Source: Synergistota bacterium
GTDB taxonomy: Bacteria; Synergistota; Synergistia; Synergistales; Synergistaceae
DNA: 64,000 nucleotides
Direction of reading: 5' to 3'
Assembly (NCBI GenBank): GCA_023450745.1
Contig: JAEXGR010000080.1
Coordinates: forward strand, 1-64,000
Made by a program: the position numbers and the translations under genes. The notes under the pieces are model-generated. The model did no database searches. It saw only the letters and a list, made by a program, of their open reading frames with translations, and was not told the origin of the DNA. This document shows positions 33,703 through 42,130 of this stretch, in pieces; the stretch's first letter is position 1; the number at the start of each line of letters is the position of its first letter.

Positions 33703-34547
33703 TGGAAGAGACCTACGCGGTAGAGGCAAAAGAGCTTTCGTTTAGCTACGCCTCGGAGAGCCCCACTCTCCGAGGCCTTTCGCTGCGCGCGCGCCAGGGA
33801 GAATTCGCCTGTATCCTCGGGCGCAGCGGCTGCGGCAAGAGCACGCTGCTCAGCCTCATAATGGGGCTGATGGCGCCCGATTCCGGCGTAATCAGAATAA
33901 ACGGCGCCCCCATGCGGGGACCGGATACCGACAGGGCGATCGTCTTTCAGGACTACTCGCTCTTTCCCTGGATGACGGCGCGGCAAAACGTCGCCTTCGG
34001 CATCGAGCACTCGCGCACGCACCGCCCGACGCCCGCCTCGGCGGGCGCGAAAAAATTCCTCTTTGGGCAAACCGGCGGGCGCGCAGCGAGAAAGGAGGCG
34101 TCGGCGCTCGCCGATGACTTTCTGGCGCAGGTCGGGCTTTATGAAAGCCGGGACAAATATCCCCACCAGCTCTCGGGAGGCATGCGCCAGCGGGCCGCCA
34201 TCGCGCGCGCGCTGGCGATGGATTCCGACATCTGGCTCTTCGACGAACCATTCAGCGCCCTTGACCCGCAGATGCGCGGCTCCTTGCAGACGCTGGTGAT
34301 GGAGCTGGCTAAACGCGGAAGGCCGCGTACCGTTCTCTTCGTCACCCACAATGTCGACGAAGCGGTGACGCTCGGGGAAAAGATCTTTTTTCTCGCCGGC
34401 GGCCGCATCCGCCGCGAGATCGCCGTCCCCTTCGCCTACCCGCGGGTCAAAGATGAGATCGCGCGCGCGCCGGAATACTTCGCGATCGCCAGCGAACTCG
34501 CGCAGCTCTTTTACGAGACGCGCGGCAAAGAGAGGGCCGCGGAATGA
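33702..34547 (+). CDS. ABC transporter ATP-binding protein (SsuB/TauB-like)
   Basis: This 281-residue ATPase has Walker A GRSGCGKST, Q-loop FQDYSLFPWM, signature LSGGMRQR, Walker B IWLFDEPFSALD and an H-loop in VTHNVDEAV. Between the Q-loop and the signature there is an extra segment of about 30 residues (near 107-135, basic and Ala/Gly-rich) not usual in the family. It overlaps both neighbours by 1-4 bp. Confidence 0.92.
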   Translation: MEETYAVEAKELSFSYASESPTLRGLSLRARQGEFACILGRSGCGKSTLLSLIMGLMAPDSGVIRINGAPMRGPDTDRAIVFQDYSLFPWMTARQNVAFGIEHSRTHRPTPASAGAKKFLFGQTGGRAARKEASALADDFLAQVGLYESRDKYPHQLSGGMRQRAAIARALAMDSDIWLFDEPFSALDPQMRGSLQTLVMELAKRGRPRTVLFVTHNVDEAVTLGEKIFFLAGGRIRREIAVPFAYPRVKDEIARAPEYFAIASELAQLFYETRGKERAAE

Positions 34548-35446
34548 AGAGCGCGTTTATCGCCACCCAGATACTTTTCGCGGCGCTGACCGCGCTGGTC
34601 CTCGCCAATCACGGCGGCAGCCCCGCGCAGAGCGGGATATTCTTCGCCGTCCTCGCCCTCGTTGAAGCCGTCTACTGCCTGCGCCTCCGCCGCGAGCGCG
34701 GGAAGGCGATTCCCTTCTCCGTCATCACCGCGGCGATAATCTTCGCGCTTCTGGCCTGGGAGCTCGCGGCGGTCAATCTGAAAATCGCCAACCCCATCCT
34801 CCTGCCGCCGCCCGACGAGGTCTTTCAGGTCTTCGCGGACTGCCGCGCGCTGATGCTCAAAGGCATCCTCTCTTCGCTTGCGCTGTTGGGATTCGGCATG
34901 GGCGTCGCGCTGGCCTCCGGCGTGATACTCGGGCTCGCCGTGGGCCGGGCCCCGCTGCTGCGCGACATCTTCCTGCCCATCGCCAAGGTGTTGAGCCCGA
35001 TTCCGCCAATAATCTACAGCCCCTACGCCGTCGCGGTAATGCCGACCTTCCGCAGCGCGGCGGCGCTGATCATCGTCCTCGGCATCTTCTGGCCCACCTT
35101 CATGGGGATTATAAACCGCGTCACGGCGATGGACCGGCGCATCGCGGACTCGGCGCGCGCGCTCGGCCTCACCCCCGCGGAGATGGTCTTCCGCGTGATG
35201 CTCCCCTACCTCTTTCCCGGCATCATGTCGGGTCTGCACGTGACCCTCTCCACCTCCTTCCTGCTGCTGACGATGGCGGAGATGATGGGGGCCTCGAGCG
35301 GCCTCGGCTATTTCATAAAAAATTATTCCGACTACGCCAACTACGCCAACGTCATCGCGGGAATCATCCTCATCGGCGCCGTCGTGAGCCTGCTCAACGC
35401 GCTGCTGAGCTTCGCGGAAAGAAAGCTGATAAAATGGAAAGAATAG
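34544..35446 (+). CDS. ABC transporter permease (SsuC/TauC-like)
   Basis: A 300-residue membrane protein. The first 80 residues hold two or three extra helices. The core from about residue 85 is the binding-protein-dependent permease domain, with the coupling EAA-like loop RRIADSARALGLTPAEMVFRV and six helices. It is the membrane subunit for the ATPase and binding protein directly upstream. A strong terminator follows. Confidence 0.9.
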   Translation: MKSAFIATQILFAALTALVLANHGGSPAQSGIFFAVLALVEAVYCLRLRRERGKAIPFSVITAAIIFALLAWELAAVNLKIANPILLPPPDEVFQVFADCRALMLKGILSSLALLGFGMGVALASGVILGLAVGRAPLLRDIFLPIAKVLSPIPPIIYSPYAVAVMPTFRSAAALIIVLGIFWPTFMGIINRVTAMDRRIADSARALGLTPAEMVFRVMLPYLFPGIMSGLHVTLSTSFLLLTMAEMMGASSGLGYFIKNYSDYANYANVIAGIILIGAVVSLLNALLSFAERKLIKWKE

Positions 35447-35462
35447 GCGGCGGCATAACGCC

Positions 35463-35513
35463 AGCCCGCCGCCAAACGCGAGGACGGTCATCGCGCGGCG
35501 GCGGGCTCTTTTA
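35463..35513 (+). terminator. Terminator after the ABC importer operon
   Basis: AGCCCGCCGCC (35463-35473) pairs with GGCGGCGGGCT (35497-35507), followed by CTTTTATATC. It lies between converging genes. Confidence 0.8.
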
Positions 35514-35533
35514 TATCTTATCGTGAAATTACC

Positions 35534-36523
35534 CTAAAAACGCAGCTCCAGCAGCTTGATCCCGGCCTCCTGGAAGAGCCCCGGAATCTCGCGGCGCGCC
35601 CGTTTTTTCCTGATGAAGATCGCCAGATTGCGCGGCTGGGCGAACCCCTCCGCCGCCGGCGAATAGACGGGCTTGCCGTTGCCCACGATGTCAAAGACCT
35701 TCCATTGCCCGTCCGTATCGACAAAATAGCCCTTTGACCTGACGATATCGTCGGGCAGCCGGTCCAGCACCTCTTTGAATTTCTCCGCGTCCCCCTCCCA
35801 GAAGACGCTCAGCGAGGCCAGGTTGTCGGGCGGCGCCATGTGCGGCGTCATATTGCTCAGCGTGTCGTCGATAAACTTCTCCCACTCCGCCATCTCCGGG
35901 ACGTCTCCCGCCTTCTCCTCCGCCTCGGCCGCGGGGCAGAAAACCTCCCAGGGAACGTTGCCGAAAGCGGCCCGCACGATGCGCGCCGCGGGGTTGAGCT
36001 GACGCAGGTGCGCCTCCAGAGCGTCCGCATCCTCGGCGGAGACGAGGTCCGTCTTGTTGATGACGAGGTCGGTCGCCGCTTCCGTCTGCCTGATGACGGC
36101 GTTGAAAAGATCGAGCCAGTCCTCGAAATGGACCGCGTCGATCACGCAGATATTGCCCGCCATCTGGTAGTAATCATGGAGCATTCCGTGGCTCAGGTCC
36201 TTTTTCATATCGGTGGTGTCAGCGACGCCGCTCGCCTCGACAAGCAGGATCGTAGGCTGATAATCCTTCAAGATCGTATAGAGGCCGCGCAGGAAATCGC
36301 CCTTCGCGCAGGCGCAGAATATCGAACCGCGGCTGATCTCGATTATTTCCAGACCGTTCTTGCGCACCACGTCGCCGTCGACGCCGGCTTTGCCGAATTC
36401 GTTCATGAGTACGGCGATCCGCTCGCCCTCGGGGTGTGTCTCAAGAAGATGTTTGAGCAGCGTCGTCTTGCCGCTGCCAAGAAAACCAGACAAAAGGAAG
36501 ACCCTGCATTTGTTCTCTTTCAT
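35534..36523 (-). CDS. CobW/G3E-family GTPase (copy 2)
   Basis: A 329-residue G3E GTPase: Walker A LSGFLGSGKTT, an early NEFGKAGVDGD, LVEASGVADTT and the NKTDLV base motif, then a C-terminal CobW_C-like domain (from about 230). The metal motif is FCACAKGDF, CxC rather than the usual CxCC, a variation worth noting. The ATG at 36523 has a GGAGGAG site upstream; 12 further codons of open frame precede it without one. Upstream lie several TAGAC half-sites, placing it in the PadR-controlled set by inference. Confidence 0.87.
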   Translation of the reverse strand: MKENKCRVFLLSGFLGSGKTTLLKHLLETHPEGERIAVLMNEFGKAGVDGDVVRKNGLEIIEISRGSIFCACAKGDFLRGLYTILKDYQPTILLVEASGVADTTDMKKDLSHGMLHDYYQMAGNICVIDAVHFEDWLDLFNAVIRQTEAATDLVINKTDLVSAEDADALEAHLRQLNPAARIVRAAFGNVPWEVFCPAAEAEEKAGDVPEMAEWEKFIDDTLSNMTPHMAPPDNLASLSVFWEGDAEKFKEVLDRLPDDIVRSKGYFVDTDGQWKVFDIVGNGKPVYSPAAEGFAQPRNLAIFIRKKRARREIPGLFQEAGIKLLELRF

Positions 36524-36580
36524 TTCTATATTCGCTCCTCCGCGGCCCGTGACCCGCAAAATTTTTCATGGCGGCTTATC

Positions 36581-36655
36581 GTAGACTATCACAAGTATTA
36601 GACATTATCAACTATATTATAAGTAGTCTATATATAATAAAAGCAGTCTAATATT
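36581..36655. promoter_or_regulatory. Cluster of TAGAC half-sites, site C
   Basis: Two TAGAC boxes (36583, 36599) and two GTCTA boxes (36625, 36645) occur within 75 bp upstream of the second GTPase gene. They match halves of the palindromes at sites A, B and D, but no box pair has the full N3 spacing. Confidence 0.45.
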
Positions 36656-36774
36656 TATAGTTCCGTCATACGAAAAATGGCTCTCCGAAAATGATCATCA
36701 TCCCGGAGAACCCTTACGCGCAGCATATATAGGCTCTAAACGCCGCCAAAGTCCCGCCGCCGTTAGATAATAAT

Positions 36775-36810
36775 ATTGCCGCTACCTGCGTCGGGGAATA
36801 TCGCGGCAAT
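36775..36810 (-). terminator. Hairpin after the CGNR regulator
   Basis: ATTGCCGC (36775-36782) and GCGGCAAT (36803-36810) form an 8-bp stem. On the minus strand it is followed by ATTATTATCT. A modest terminator for the gene ending at 36841. Confidence 0.45.
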
Positions 36811-36840
36811 CGGCACGGGCGGCGGTCCTGGGTTTTCACG

Positions 36841-37380
36841 TTAAGAGACTTTTTTCGCCCGCGCGCGGTATCTTCGCACCTTTATGAGGCTCGCGCAGCG
36901 GTTGTCGCACCATTTTCTTGAGCGGTTTTTGCTGTCGTCGCAGAATATCCAATCACAGTCGGGATTCGCGCACTCTTTGATACTGCCGGCGGGGCAGGCG
37001 GAGAGCATATCCATAAACGACTTCGCCGTGCGGCAGATAAACGTGTTGAGGGCGGAGCCGTCTGAGGCCTCTTCAAGGCATGGAGAACCGTTTATCATTA
37101 CCAGACTGTAATGAAATTTTCCCAATTTCAGAGAGCGAGCCAAGAAGTCTACGCTCTGTTCCGATAACTCTTTACCGTGACAGCACTCAAGAGCGGCGTC
37201 AAAGAGCGAACTTCTAAATTTTTTCAGCGTTTCGACCGTCTTGTCAGAGTATTCCGGGCACACAAGCGACCATTTCGCGCATAGCTGCGCCAGCCACGCG
37301 GCGTTTTCCAACGGGTCCTTATACGGCCTATGGGTCAAGTACCACCTAGAATTTACAAATTCAAGCGATAAAAATTCCAT
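36841..37380 (-). CDS. CGNR zinc-finger regulator
   Basis: The 179-residue protein has an N-terminal ABATE-type helical domain (about 1-125) and a C-terminal treble-clef CGNR-type finger: CANPDCDWIFCDDS followed by RKWCDNRCASLIKVRRYRAR. The canonical CGNR tetrad reads CDNRCA here. Members are transcription factors. It is divergent from a DMT exporter, with a 31-bp palindrome in the shared promoter region, so control of that exporter is likely. ATG 37380 is preferred over the GTG one codon earlier. Confidence 0.8.
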   Translation of the reverse strand: MEFLSLEFVNSRWYLTHRPYKDPLENAAWLAQLCAKWSLVCPEYSDKTVETLKKFRSSLFDAALECCHGKELSEQSVDFLARSLKLGKFHYSLVMINGSPCLEEASDGSALNTFICRTAKSFMDMLSACPAGSIKECANPDCDWIFCDDSKNRSRKWCDNRCASLIKVRRYRARAKKVS

Positions 37381-37463
37381 CACCGCCGCCTCCTTCAGAT
37401 ATGTTAAATCTTACGTTGGCAGCTCGGCCCTGTCAATCTTAGTTGTTACGGCTAAAGCGTATA

Positions 37464-37491
37464 TTGACAGTTATATCTCTCCGGTTATAAT
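37464..37491 (+). promoter_or_regulatory. Near-consensus promoter for the DMT exporter
   Basis: TTGACA (37464-37469) and TATAAT (37486-37491), both perfect, are 16 bp apart. The predicted start falls at the left arm of the palindrome at 37502-37532. Confidence 0.75.
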
Positions 37492-37501
37492 GGCCGTCAT
37501 A

Positions 37502-37532
37502 GTAACTGATATAAATATATTTAATCAGTTAC
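37502..37532. promoter_or_regulatory. 31-bp palindromic operator
   Basis: GTAACTGAT (37502-37510) and ATCAGTTAC (37524-37532) flank an AT-rich centre that is itself nearly palindromic. It overlaps the expected transcription start of the exporter, so a bound repressor would block it. Confidence 0.65.
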
Positions 37533-37553
37533 ATTTTAAAAGGAGATGCCGCT

Positions 37554-38411
37554 GTGAAACGTAACGCCTTCGGCTCGCTCATGCTTTTGACCGCAACGCT
37601 GATATGGGGCACGTCGCTTGTCGCGCAAAGCGCGGGCGTAAAATATTTAGGTCCCTTCGCCTTCACAGCCGCGCGGTCTTTTCTCGGCGGTATCGTTCTG
37701 CTGCCGGTGTTCGTCACCCGCCGCCGCCCGGCGGCATGGCCGTTTGCCCCCGGCGCTTTTTGCGGCGCGGCACTATTTATTACGGGAGCCTTTCAGCAGG
37801 CGGGTATCGCGCACACCACCGTAGGCAAAGCCGGCTTTATCACATCGCTCTATATCGTCATTGTGCCGTTGTTCAGTTTTTTTAAGGGCAGAAAGCCAGC
37901 GCCCTTTACATGGGGCTGCGTTTTTACCGCCGTTGTCGGGATGTACCTGTTATGCATAAATGAGCGTTTCCTCTTTGGTTACGGCGATCTGCTCATATTG
38001 ATCTCCGCCGTCTCCACCGCTGCGCACATCCTGCTGGTAGGGCAGCTGGTGCGAAAGTATGACGCGGCGGCATTATCAGCGGTGCAGTTTTTCGCCTGCG
38101 GCGCAATCGGACTGGCGGCCGCGCTGATTTTTGAAAAAACTACGAGCGAGGCTTTGCTGGCGGCGTGGCTCCCCGTTCTATATACGGGGGTTCTTTCAAG
38201 CGGCGTCGCTTATACGCTGCAAGCGGCAGGCCAGAAATACGTCGCCCCCGTGGCGGCGGCGCTGATTTTAAGCTTAGAGTCCGTCTTTTCCGTTTTCGCA
38301 GGCTGGCTCGCATTAGGCGAAACGCTCTCCGCGCGCGAAGCTGCCGGATGCGTTTTGATGTTCGCGGCGATCATCGCGATGCAGCTCTATGATACAGGGA
38401 AAAAGGGATGA
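37554..38411 (+). CDS. DMT-family transporter (EamA)
   Basis: A 285-residue protein with ten predicted helices in two EamA repeats (about 8-140 and 150-280). The conserved opening LTATLIWGTSLVAQSAG and the second-repeat SLESVFSVFAGWLALGE are typical. Such proteins export amino acids or other metabolites. It starts with GTG after AAAAGGAG, 22 bp downstream of the palindrome. Confidence 0.88.
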   Translation: MKRNAFGSLMLLTATLIWGTSLVAQSAGVKYLGPFAFTAARSFLGGIVLLPVFVTRRRPAAWPFAPGAFCGAALFITGAFQQAGIAHTTVGKAGFITSLYIVIVPLFSFFKGRKPAPFTWGCVFTAVVGMYLLCINERFLFGYGDLLILISAVSTAAHILLVGQLVRKYDAAALSAVQFFACGAIGLAAALIFEKTTSEALLAAWLPVLYTGVLSSGVAYTLQAAGQKYVAPVAAALILSLESVFSVFAGWLALGETLSAREAAGCVLMFAAIIAMQLYDTGKKG

Positions 38412-38807
38412 CTGTTTTATTCGTTGTCTGGAGTAAATTTTATTTTGGGGCAAGGCGTGCCGAATCAAAAGCAGAAACGTAAACCTTCCTGAATCTCCGC
38501 ATCATCTCACCATCAGAAGATTGTCGCTATTTGCTTTTGATAAAAGCAGGCGGCATAATATCATTACAGCTTCAGGAACAGACGCGGCGCAAGCTTTGAC
38601 TCGAAATATCCCTTATCAGAAATGAAGAAAATCTAACCTTATTGAGCACGTCTATTGACTTGCAACGTCATCGCCTATATTATATTAGACATAGTCTAAT
38701 ATAAGACTATGTCTAATATTCATTTTTGATTCTGAATTATCTTAAAAAAGAAAAACAAATACCTAGCAGCAGAAACATAATGATTTCATTTCAGGAAGGT
38801 GACCGTA
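38412..38807. other. Regulatory gap upstream of methyltransferase 2
   Basis: A 396-bp non-coding stretch. Its right part carries the tandem operators at 38684-38717. Nothing recognisable was seen in the left 270 bp. Confidence 0.65.
38684..38717. promoter_or_regulatory. Tandem ATTAGAC-N3-GTCTAAT operators, site D
   Basis: ATTAGACATAGTCTAAT (38684-38700), a perfect palindrome around one base, is followed directly by ATAAGACTATGTCTAAT (38701-38717). The two 17-bp sites lie head to tail, 91 bp upstream of methyltransferase copy 2. Confidence 0.75.
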
Positions 38808-39842
38808 ATGAATATGAGGACTTGGCTTGAAGAGGTGAAAAGCGCTCCCCGAAAAAAGGCGATGCCGATACTTTCTTTCCCTTGTATCAGCCTGATGGGG
38901 ATTACCGTGCGTGAGCTGATCAGCGACAGCGAACTCCAGGCGAAAGGAATGAAGTTGGTGTCGGAAAGGGTCAAATCCGCCGCATCGGTAAGCATGATGG
39001 ATCTCTCCGTGGAAGCAGAGGCGTTTGGCGCTAAGGTGCATGTTTCCGACGCCGATGTGCCGACCGTGGTCGGTTCGATCGTAAACTCTCTGGAGGATGC
39101 GCAGTCGCTCGCGATTCCCCAAGTGGGAGCCGGACGCACGGGGAGGTATGTGGATGCTTTCGGCAAAGCCTGCAAGCTTATCCAGGACAGACCCGTTCTT
39201 GCCGGCGTCATCGGCCCATTCTCGCTCACAGGCCGGCTTGTCGGGGTAGCGGAATCTCTCGTTAATTGCATAGAGAAGCCGGATATGATGACGGCCACGC
39301 TGCAAAAGGTCACGCCCTTTCTTATCGAATATATAAAGGCATACAAGGCCGTAGGGGCAAATGGGATCGTAATGGCAGAACCTCTGACCGGGCTCTTATC
39401 GCCGCGTCTTGCCGTAAAATTTTCCGAAAGCTACGTCCGCGAGATCGTCGAGGCCGTGCAGAGTGACGATTTTATCGTCGTCTATCATAACTGCGGCGGC
39501 AGCGCGAGCAAGATGGCCGAGTCAATTTCGCGTACCGGCGCGGACGCTTTCCACTTTGGCGATTCGATAGAGCTTCGCAAAATGCTGGAACAGATGCCTA
39601 CGGACAAGCTTGTAATGGGCAATGTCAGCCCTTCGATCTATTTCCACAGCGGTACGCCGGAGTCGATAAAAGAAGAGACAAAGAGGATCATGGGCGAATG
39701 CTGCCAATATCCGAATTTTGTGATCTCTTCCGGGTGCGACATACCGGCTATGGCTCCCTGGGAGAATATCACGGCTTTCTTTGAAGCTGTGGACGAATTC
39801 TACGACGCTCAGGAGAAATATACGCAGGCTGATAAATTGTAA
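38808..39842 (+). CDS. UroD/MtaA-family methyltransferase (copy 2)
   Basis: A 344-residue paralogue of the 28943-29956 protein, aligned without gaps through the catalytic region. The zinc ligands are conserved: His227 and Cys229 in VYHNCGG and a Cys in SSGCDIPAM. The AGGAAGG ribosome site supports the ATG at 38808 over the GTG three codons earlier. It stands alone under two tandem operator sites, while copy 1 has one, so the two may differ in strength of control. No corrinoid protein is adjacent; the nearest is at 44968. Confidence 0.82.
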   Translation: MNMRTWLEEVKSAPRKKAMPILSFPCISLMGITVRELISDSELQAKGMKLVSERVKSAASVSMMDLSVEAEAFGAKVHVSDADVPTVVGSIVNSLEDAQSLAIPQVGAGRTGRYVDAFGKACKLIQDRPVLAGVIGPFSLTGRLVGVAESLVNCIEKPDMMTATLQKVTPFLIEYIKAYKAVGANGIVMAEPLTGLLSPRLAVKFSESYVREIVEAVQSDDFIVVYHNCGGSASKMAESISRTGADAFHFGDSIELRKMLEQMPTDKLVMGNVSPSIYFHSGTPESIKEETKRIMGECCQYPNFVISSGCDIPAMAPWENITAFFEAVDEFYDAQEKYTQADKL

Positions 39843-39879
39843 ATTTAGCGCAGGACTGGCGGTGGTTGGCTTTTGGCCA

Positions 39880-39945
39880 AGGCTGGGGGAGTTTGGGTTT
39901 TGACCGTGGTTTGAGCTGTGGCAAGATAAATGTCAAGGTCAAATC
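39880..39945. repeat. Dispersed hairpin repeat, relative of the 11.5-kb elements
   Basis: TTTTGACCGTGGTTTGA (39895-39911) and AAGGTCAAA downstream mirror the TTGACCTTGGTTTGA ... AAGGTCAA centre of the inverted elements near 11575-11615, with a comparable GGGAGT flank. Confidence 0.45.
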
Positions 39946-39953
39946 GAGTAGGG

Positions 39954-39980
39954 GACCTCTCACTAATTGGGAGGTCTTCT
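39954..39980 (+). terminator. Hairpin after methyltransferase 2
   Basis: GACCTC (39954-39959) pairs with GAGGTC (39971-39976), followed by TTCTT. A probable terminator about 110 bp after the stop codon. Confidence 0.45.
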
Positions 39981-40431
39981 TATGATGCCGTGCGTACCAT
40001 CCGGTATGCGGCGGTTTGATAACGGGAGTGCATTGCTTCGTATCGCAGGGATATGCTGTTGTATCCTTGCAAGGTAAGGTATTTGTTCGTCAAGGTTGCG
40101 GTCGATATCCATGTCTTGTATATATGTCAATATCCAAGTCTGCTGCTTGCCATCGCCATGCGTCTCTGTTTTCGATACCCCCGCCGTTTGAGACTCTAGT
40201 ATCTGGGGCAGATTCTTTCTCACTGTTTCCCAACGACGAACACGATAGCGTCACGGAACATGCCGCTGATAAAACAATACACAGCCCCAACCTTAAAATG
40301 CTGAAAGCCGAGATTCCGGTGTTTTGGGGATACTAACGCCGAAATCTTGAGGTAAAACTTTTATTTTTTGGAAATAATAGGTTTTTCAGCACGGGTAATA
40401 TAATAAAACTTAGTGGCAATTAAAGAGCTGC

Positions 40432-40845
40432 AAAAGCTTTCTCAACCCGCCGCTGCTTCATAACGTCTTTGTGGAATATCAGCCGCGGCGCAGAGCCTAC
40501 TTCTTCGATATCGCGGCCTTTGACTATGTCAAAGACTATAAGCTCTGCGAGCGCAATTGAAAAAAGGTTCTAGAGCGGGTAAGGACGTCCATTCACGACG
40601 ACCGTATGCCCATCGCCTATTTCAACGGCGTGGGCTGCATCGTGAGATAAGAGAATCTCTCCGGCAACAGCCACGCCGAGGCGAACAGCATCAGGAAGCT
40701 CCTCTCATACGCCGAAGAAAAGGACAGCGAAATCTGCGGAGACTACATCGCCGAGGTCACCGCAGAATCATCCGTCTTCGATTTCGACAGCCACCTCTCC
40801 CTAGTGAAGATGCAGATCCCCGTGCGCATCGTAAACGTGGTATCA
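40432..40845 (+). pseudogene. Decayed MerR-type regulator, effector domain only
   Basis: One reading frame runs through LHNVFVEYQPRRRAYFFDI, KKVLERVRTSIHDDRMPIAY, FNGVGCIVR and ICGDYIAEVTAESSVFDFD, but is interrupted by TGA at 40558 and TAA at 40648. The sequence resembles the C-terminal ligand-binding half of MerR-family regulators. The DNA-binding N-terminus is absent, and the middle of the domain seems shortened near 40680. Clearly non-functional as a protein. Confidence 0.65.
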
Positions 40846-40948
40846 GCCAAGCCGCGTTTACATGGGTAATTTTTGCATCGCAACCTCATTTCTGCTCTAG
40901 GCGCGAGTATTCGCGATATAGTTTTTAAATGGGGACAGTTTGGTTTGA

Positions 40949-41815
40949 TTACAATTTGCTCATAAAATTATAATCTTTGAAGACGAACATATCTGCTGAA
41001 ATAATAGTTTTCTCGTATTTTTTAAGGTGTTTTTTGATTTCTGTCTCGTTTTTTTGATATATAGCGACTAATATTGCATGCAACAACGTCATGGCTGGAG
41101 CGTTAGGGTCTACGAAGATCAGATAGCGCTGAGGGGTTATCAGGTAGTGTGTGCAATACCTGATAATGGGGGAAAATTTGCTGTCCGTGATGCCTATCGC
41201 GGTTATCTCTCTGCCTGCGATGGCTTCGATCATCTTTTGCGTTTCGACGGGGTACCGGGGGTAACTGAAAACAACGGCGACAGAGCGTTCCGTCATTGAT
41301 TCCAGAGTCCCGAAAAAAGGCAGATCGAGAGACTGCGCGATTGTGACATTGTGGTGAAAAAGCGTTAGAAAATTGGCAAAATACTCCGTTAGGAATCTAT
41401 GCGTCGGTCCGCCAACAAGCAAAATATGATCCGCATCAACCAGTTTGGCAACGCATGTGTCAAAAACAGTTGGGTCAAGCGCACTTAGCGTCTCATCCAT
41501 AAGGCTTTTTTCCAGCTCAAATACCCTTTTAAATACGGGACGATCCTTACGCCCATATTGTTCTTGACGGAAGGGGTTGTTGAGGTTAGATTCCTGCGTT
41601 TGTTTACGCAGAGCCAGCAGGAAATCTGAGAAGCTTGAATAACCCAGCGCGTATACGAAACGTGTCAGGGTAGCGTCGCTTACTCCAGCGCTCTTTGCGA
41701 TCATTGGTGCGTTCATGAAAGCCACGGCATATATATTTTCGCAAATATACCTGCCCAAGGCCGCTTGCTTTTTTGTCATATTTGGAATGGCTTCCATGAT
41801 TTTATCACTAACCAT
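40949..41815 (-). CDS. RpiR-family transcriptional regulator
   Basis: A 288-residue regulator with an N-terminal helix-turn-helix (MTKKQAALGRYICEN, APMIAKSAGVSDATLTRFVYALGY) and a C-terminal SIS-type domain (about 125-260; ADHILLVGGPTHRFLTEYF, VVFSYPRYPVETQKMI). SIS domains bind phosphosugars, but amino-acid- and amine-related RpiR members are known. It is divergent from the corrinoid methyltransferase operon at 42131 with a 315-bp shared upstream region, so control of that operon is likely. Confidence 0.88.
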   Translation of the reverse strand: MVSDKIMEAIPNMTKKQAALGRYICENIYAVAFMNAPMIAKSAGVSDATLTRFVYALGYSSFSDFLLALRKQTQESNLNNPFRQEQYGRKDRPVFKRVFELEKSLMDETLSALDPTVFDTCVAKLVDADHILLVGGPTHRFLTEYFANFLTLFHHNVTIAQSLDLPFFGTLESMTERSVAVVFSYPRYPVETQKMIEAIAGREITAIGITDSKFSPIIRYCTHYLITPQRYLIFVDPNAPAMTLLHAILVAIYQKNETEIKKHLKKYEKTIISADMFVFKDYNFMSKL

Positions 41816-42130
41816 TTTGTCTCACCCGGCAATCTGTGTCCAAAGATAGAAATATATACGTAATTATATTATACACATTTTAACAAAAAGATATTCACCG
41901 CATTTTAAAAAATGAAAATATCTTTTCAAGTTCAATTTTACAATGTTTTTCATAAAATATCCATAGGTTTTCATTGTTAATAACAAAAATTATCTCATAT
42001 TCATAAATGTAAAATAAATTTTCAAACAATAGCTTGACATTACGAAATATTATTATATAATTTTTGTAAAGTTATTTTCTTACTATAGATTTATGCAAAA
42101 GTATTTTCAAAAAATAGAGGGGGGAGAAAA
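41816..42130. other. Divergent regulatory gap, very AT-rich
   Basis: A 315-bp AT-rich gap between the RpiR gene and the corrinoid operon. It holds the promoter at 42034-42061. No gene or clear operator was seen. Confidence 0.65.
42034..42061 (+). promoter_or_regulatory. Near-consensus promoter for the corrinoid operon
   Basis: TTGACA (42034-42039) and TATAAT (42056-42061) are both perfect and 16 bp apart. The start codon lies 69 bp downstream of the -10 box. Confidence 0.75.

Larger units (their letters stand above)
36524..36840. other. Intergenic region with operator half-sites
   Basis: This 317-bp gap holds the TAGAC/GTCTA half-sites (36581-36655) and a hairpin at 36775-36810. No gene was seen. 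Confidence 0.65.
39843..40948. other. Non-coding stretch with repeat, terminator and a decayed gene
   Basis: This 1.1-kb stretch has a repeat-like hairpin region (39849-39976), about 350 bp with no recognisable content, and a MerR-type pseudogene (40432-40845). Short open frames in it are not supported as genes. Confidence 0.7.

Noticed and set aside
34511..35491. 326-codon minus-strand frame opposite the permease gene
   Set aside because: Highly charged, His/Arg-rich translation with no domain, antisense to a clear ABC permease.
40557..40928. 123-codon plus-strand frame rich in Arg
   Set aside because: Out of frame with the recognisable MerR-like pseudogene that occupies the same DNA.
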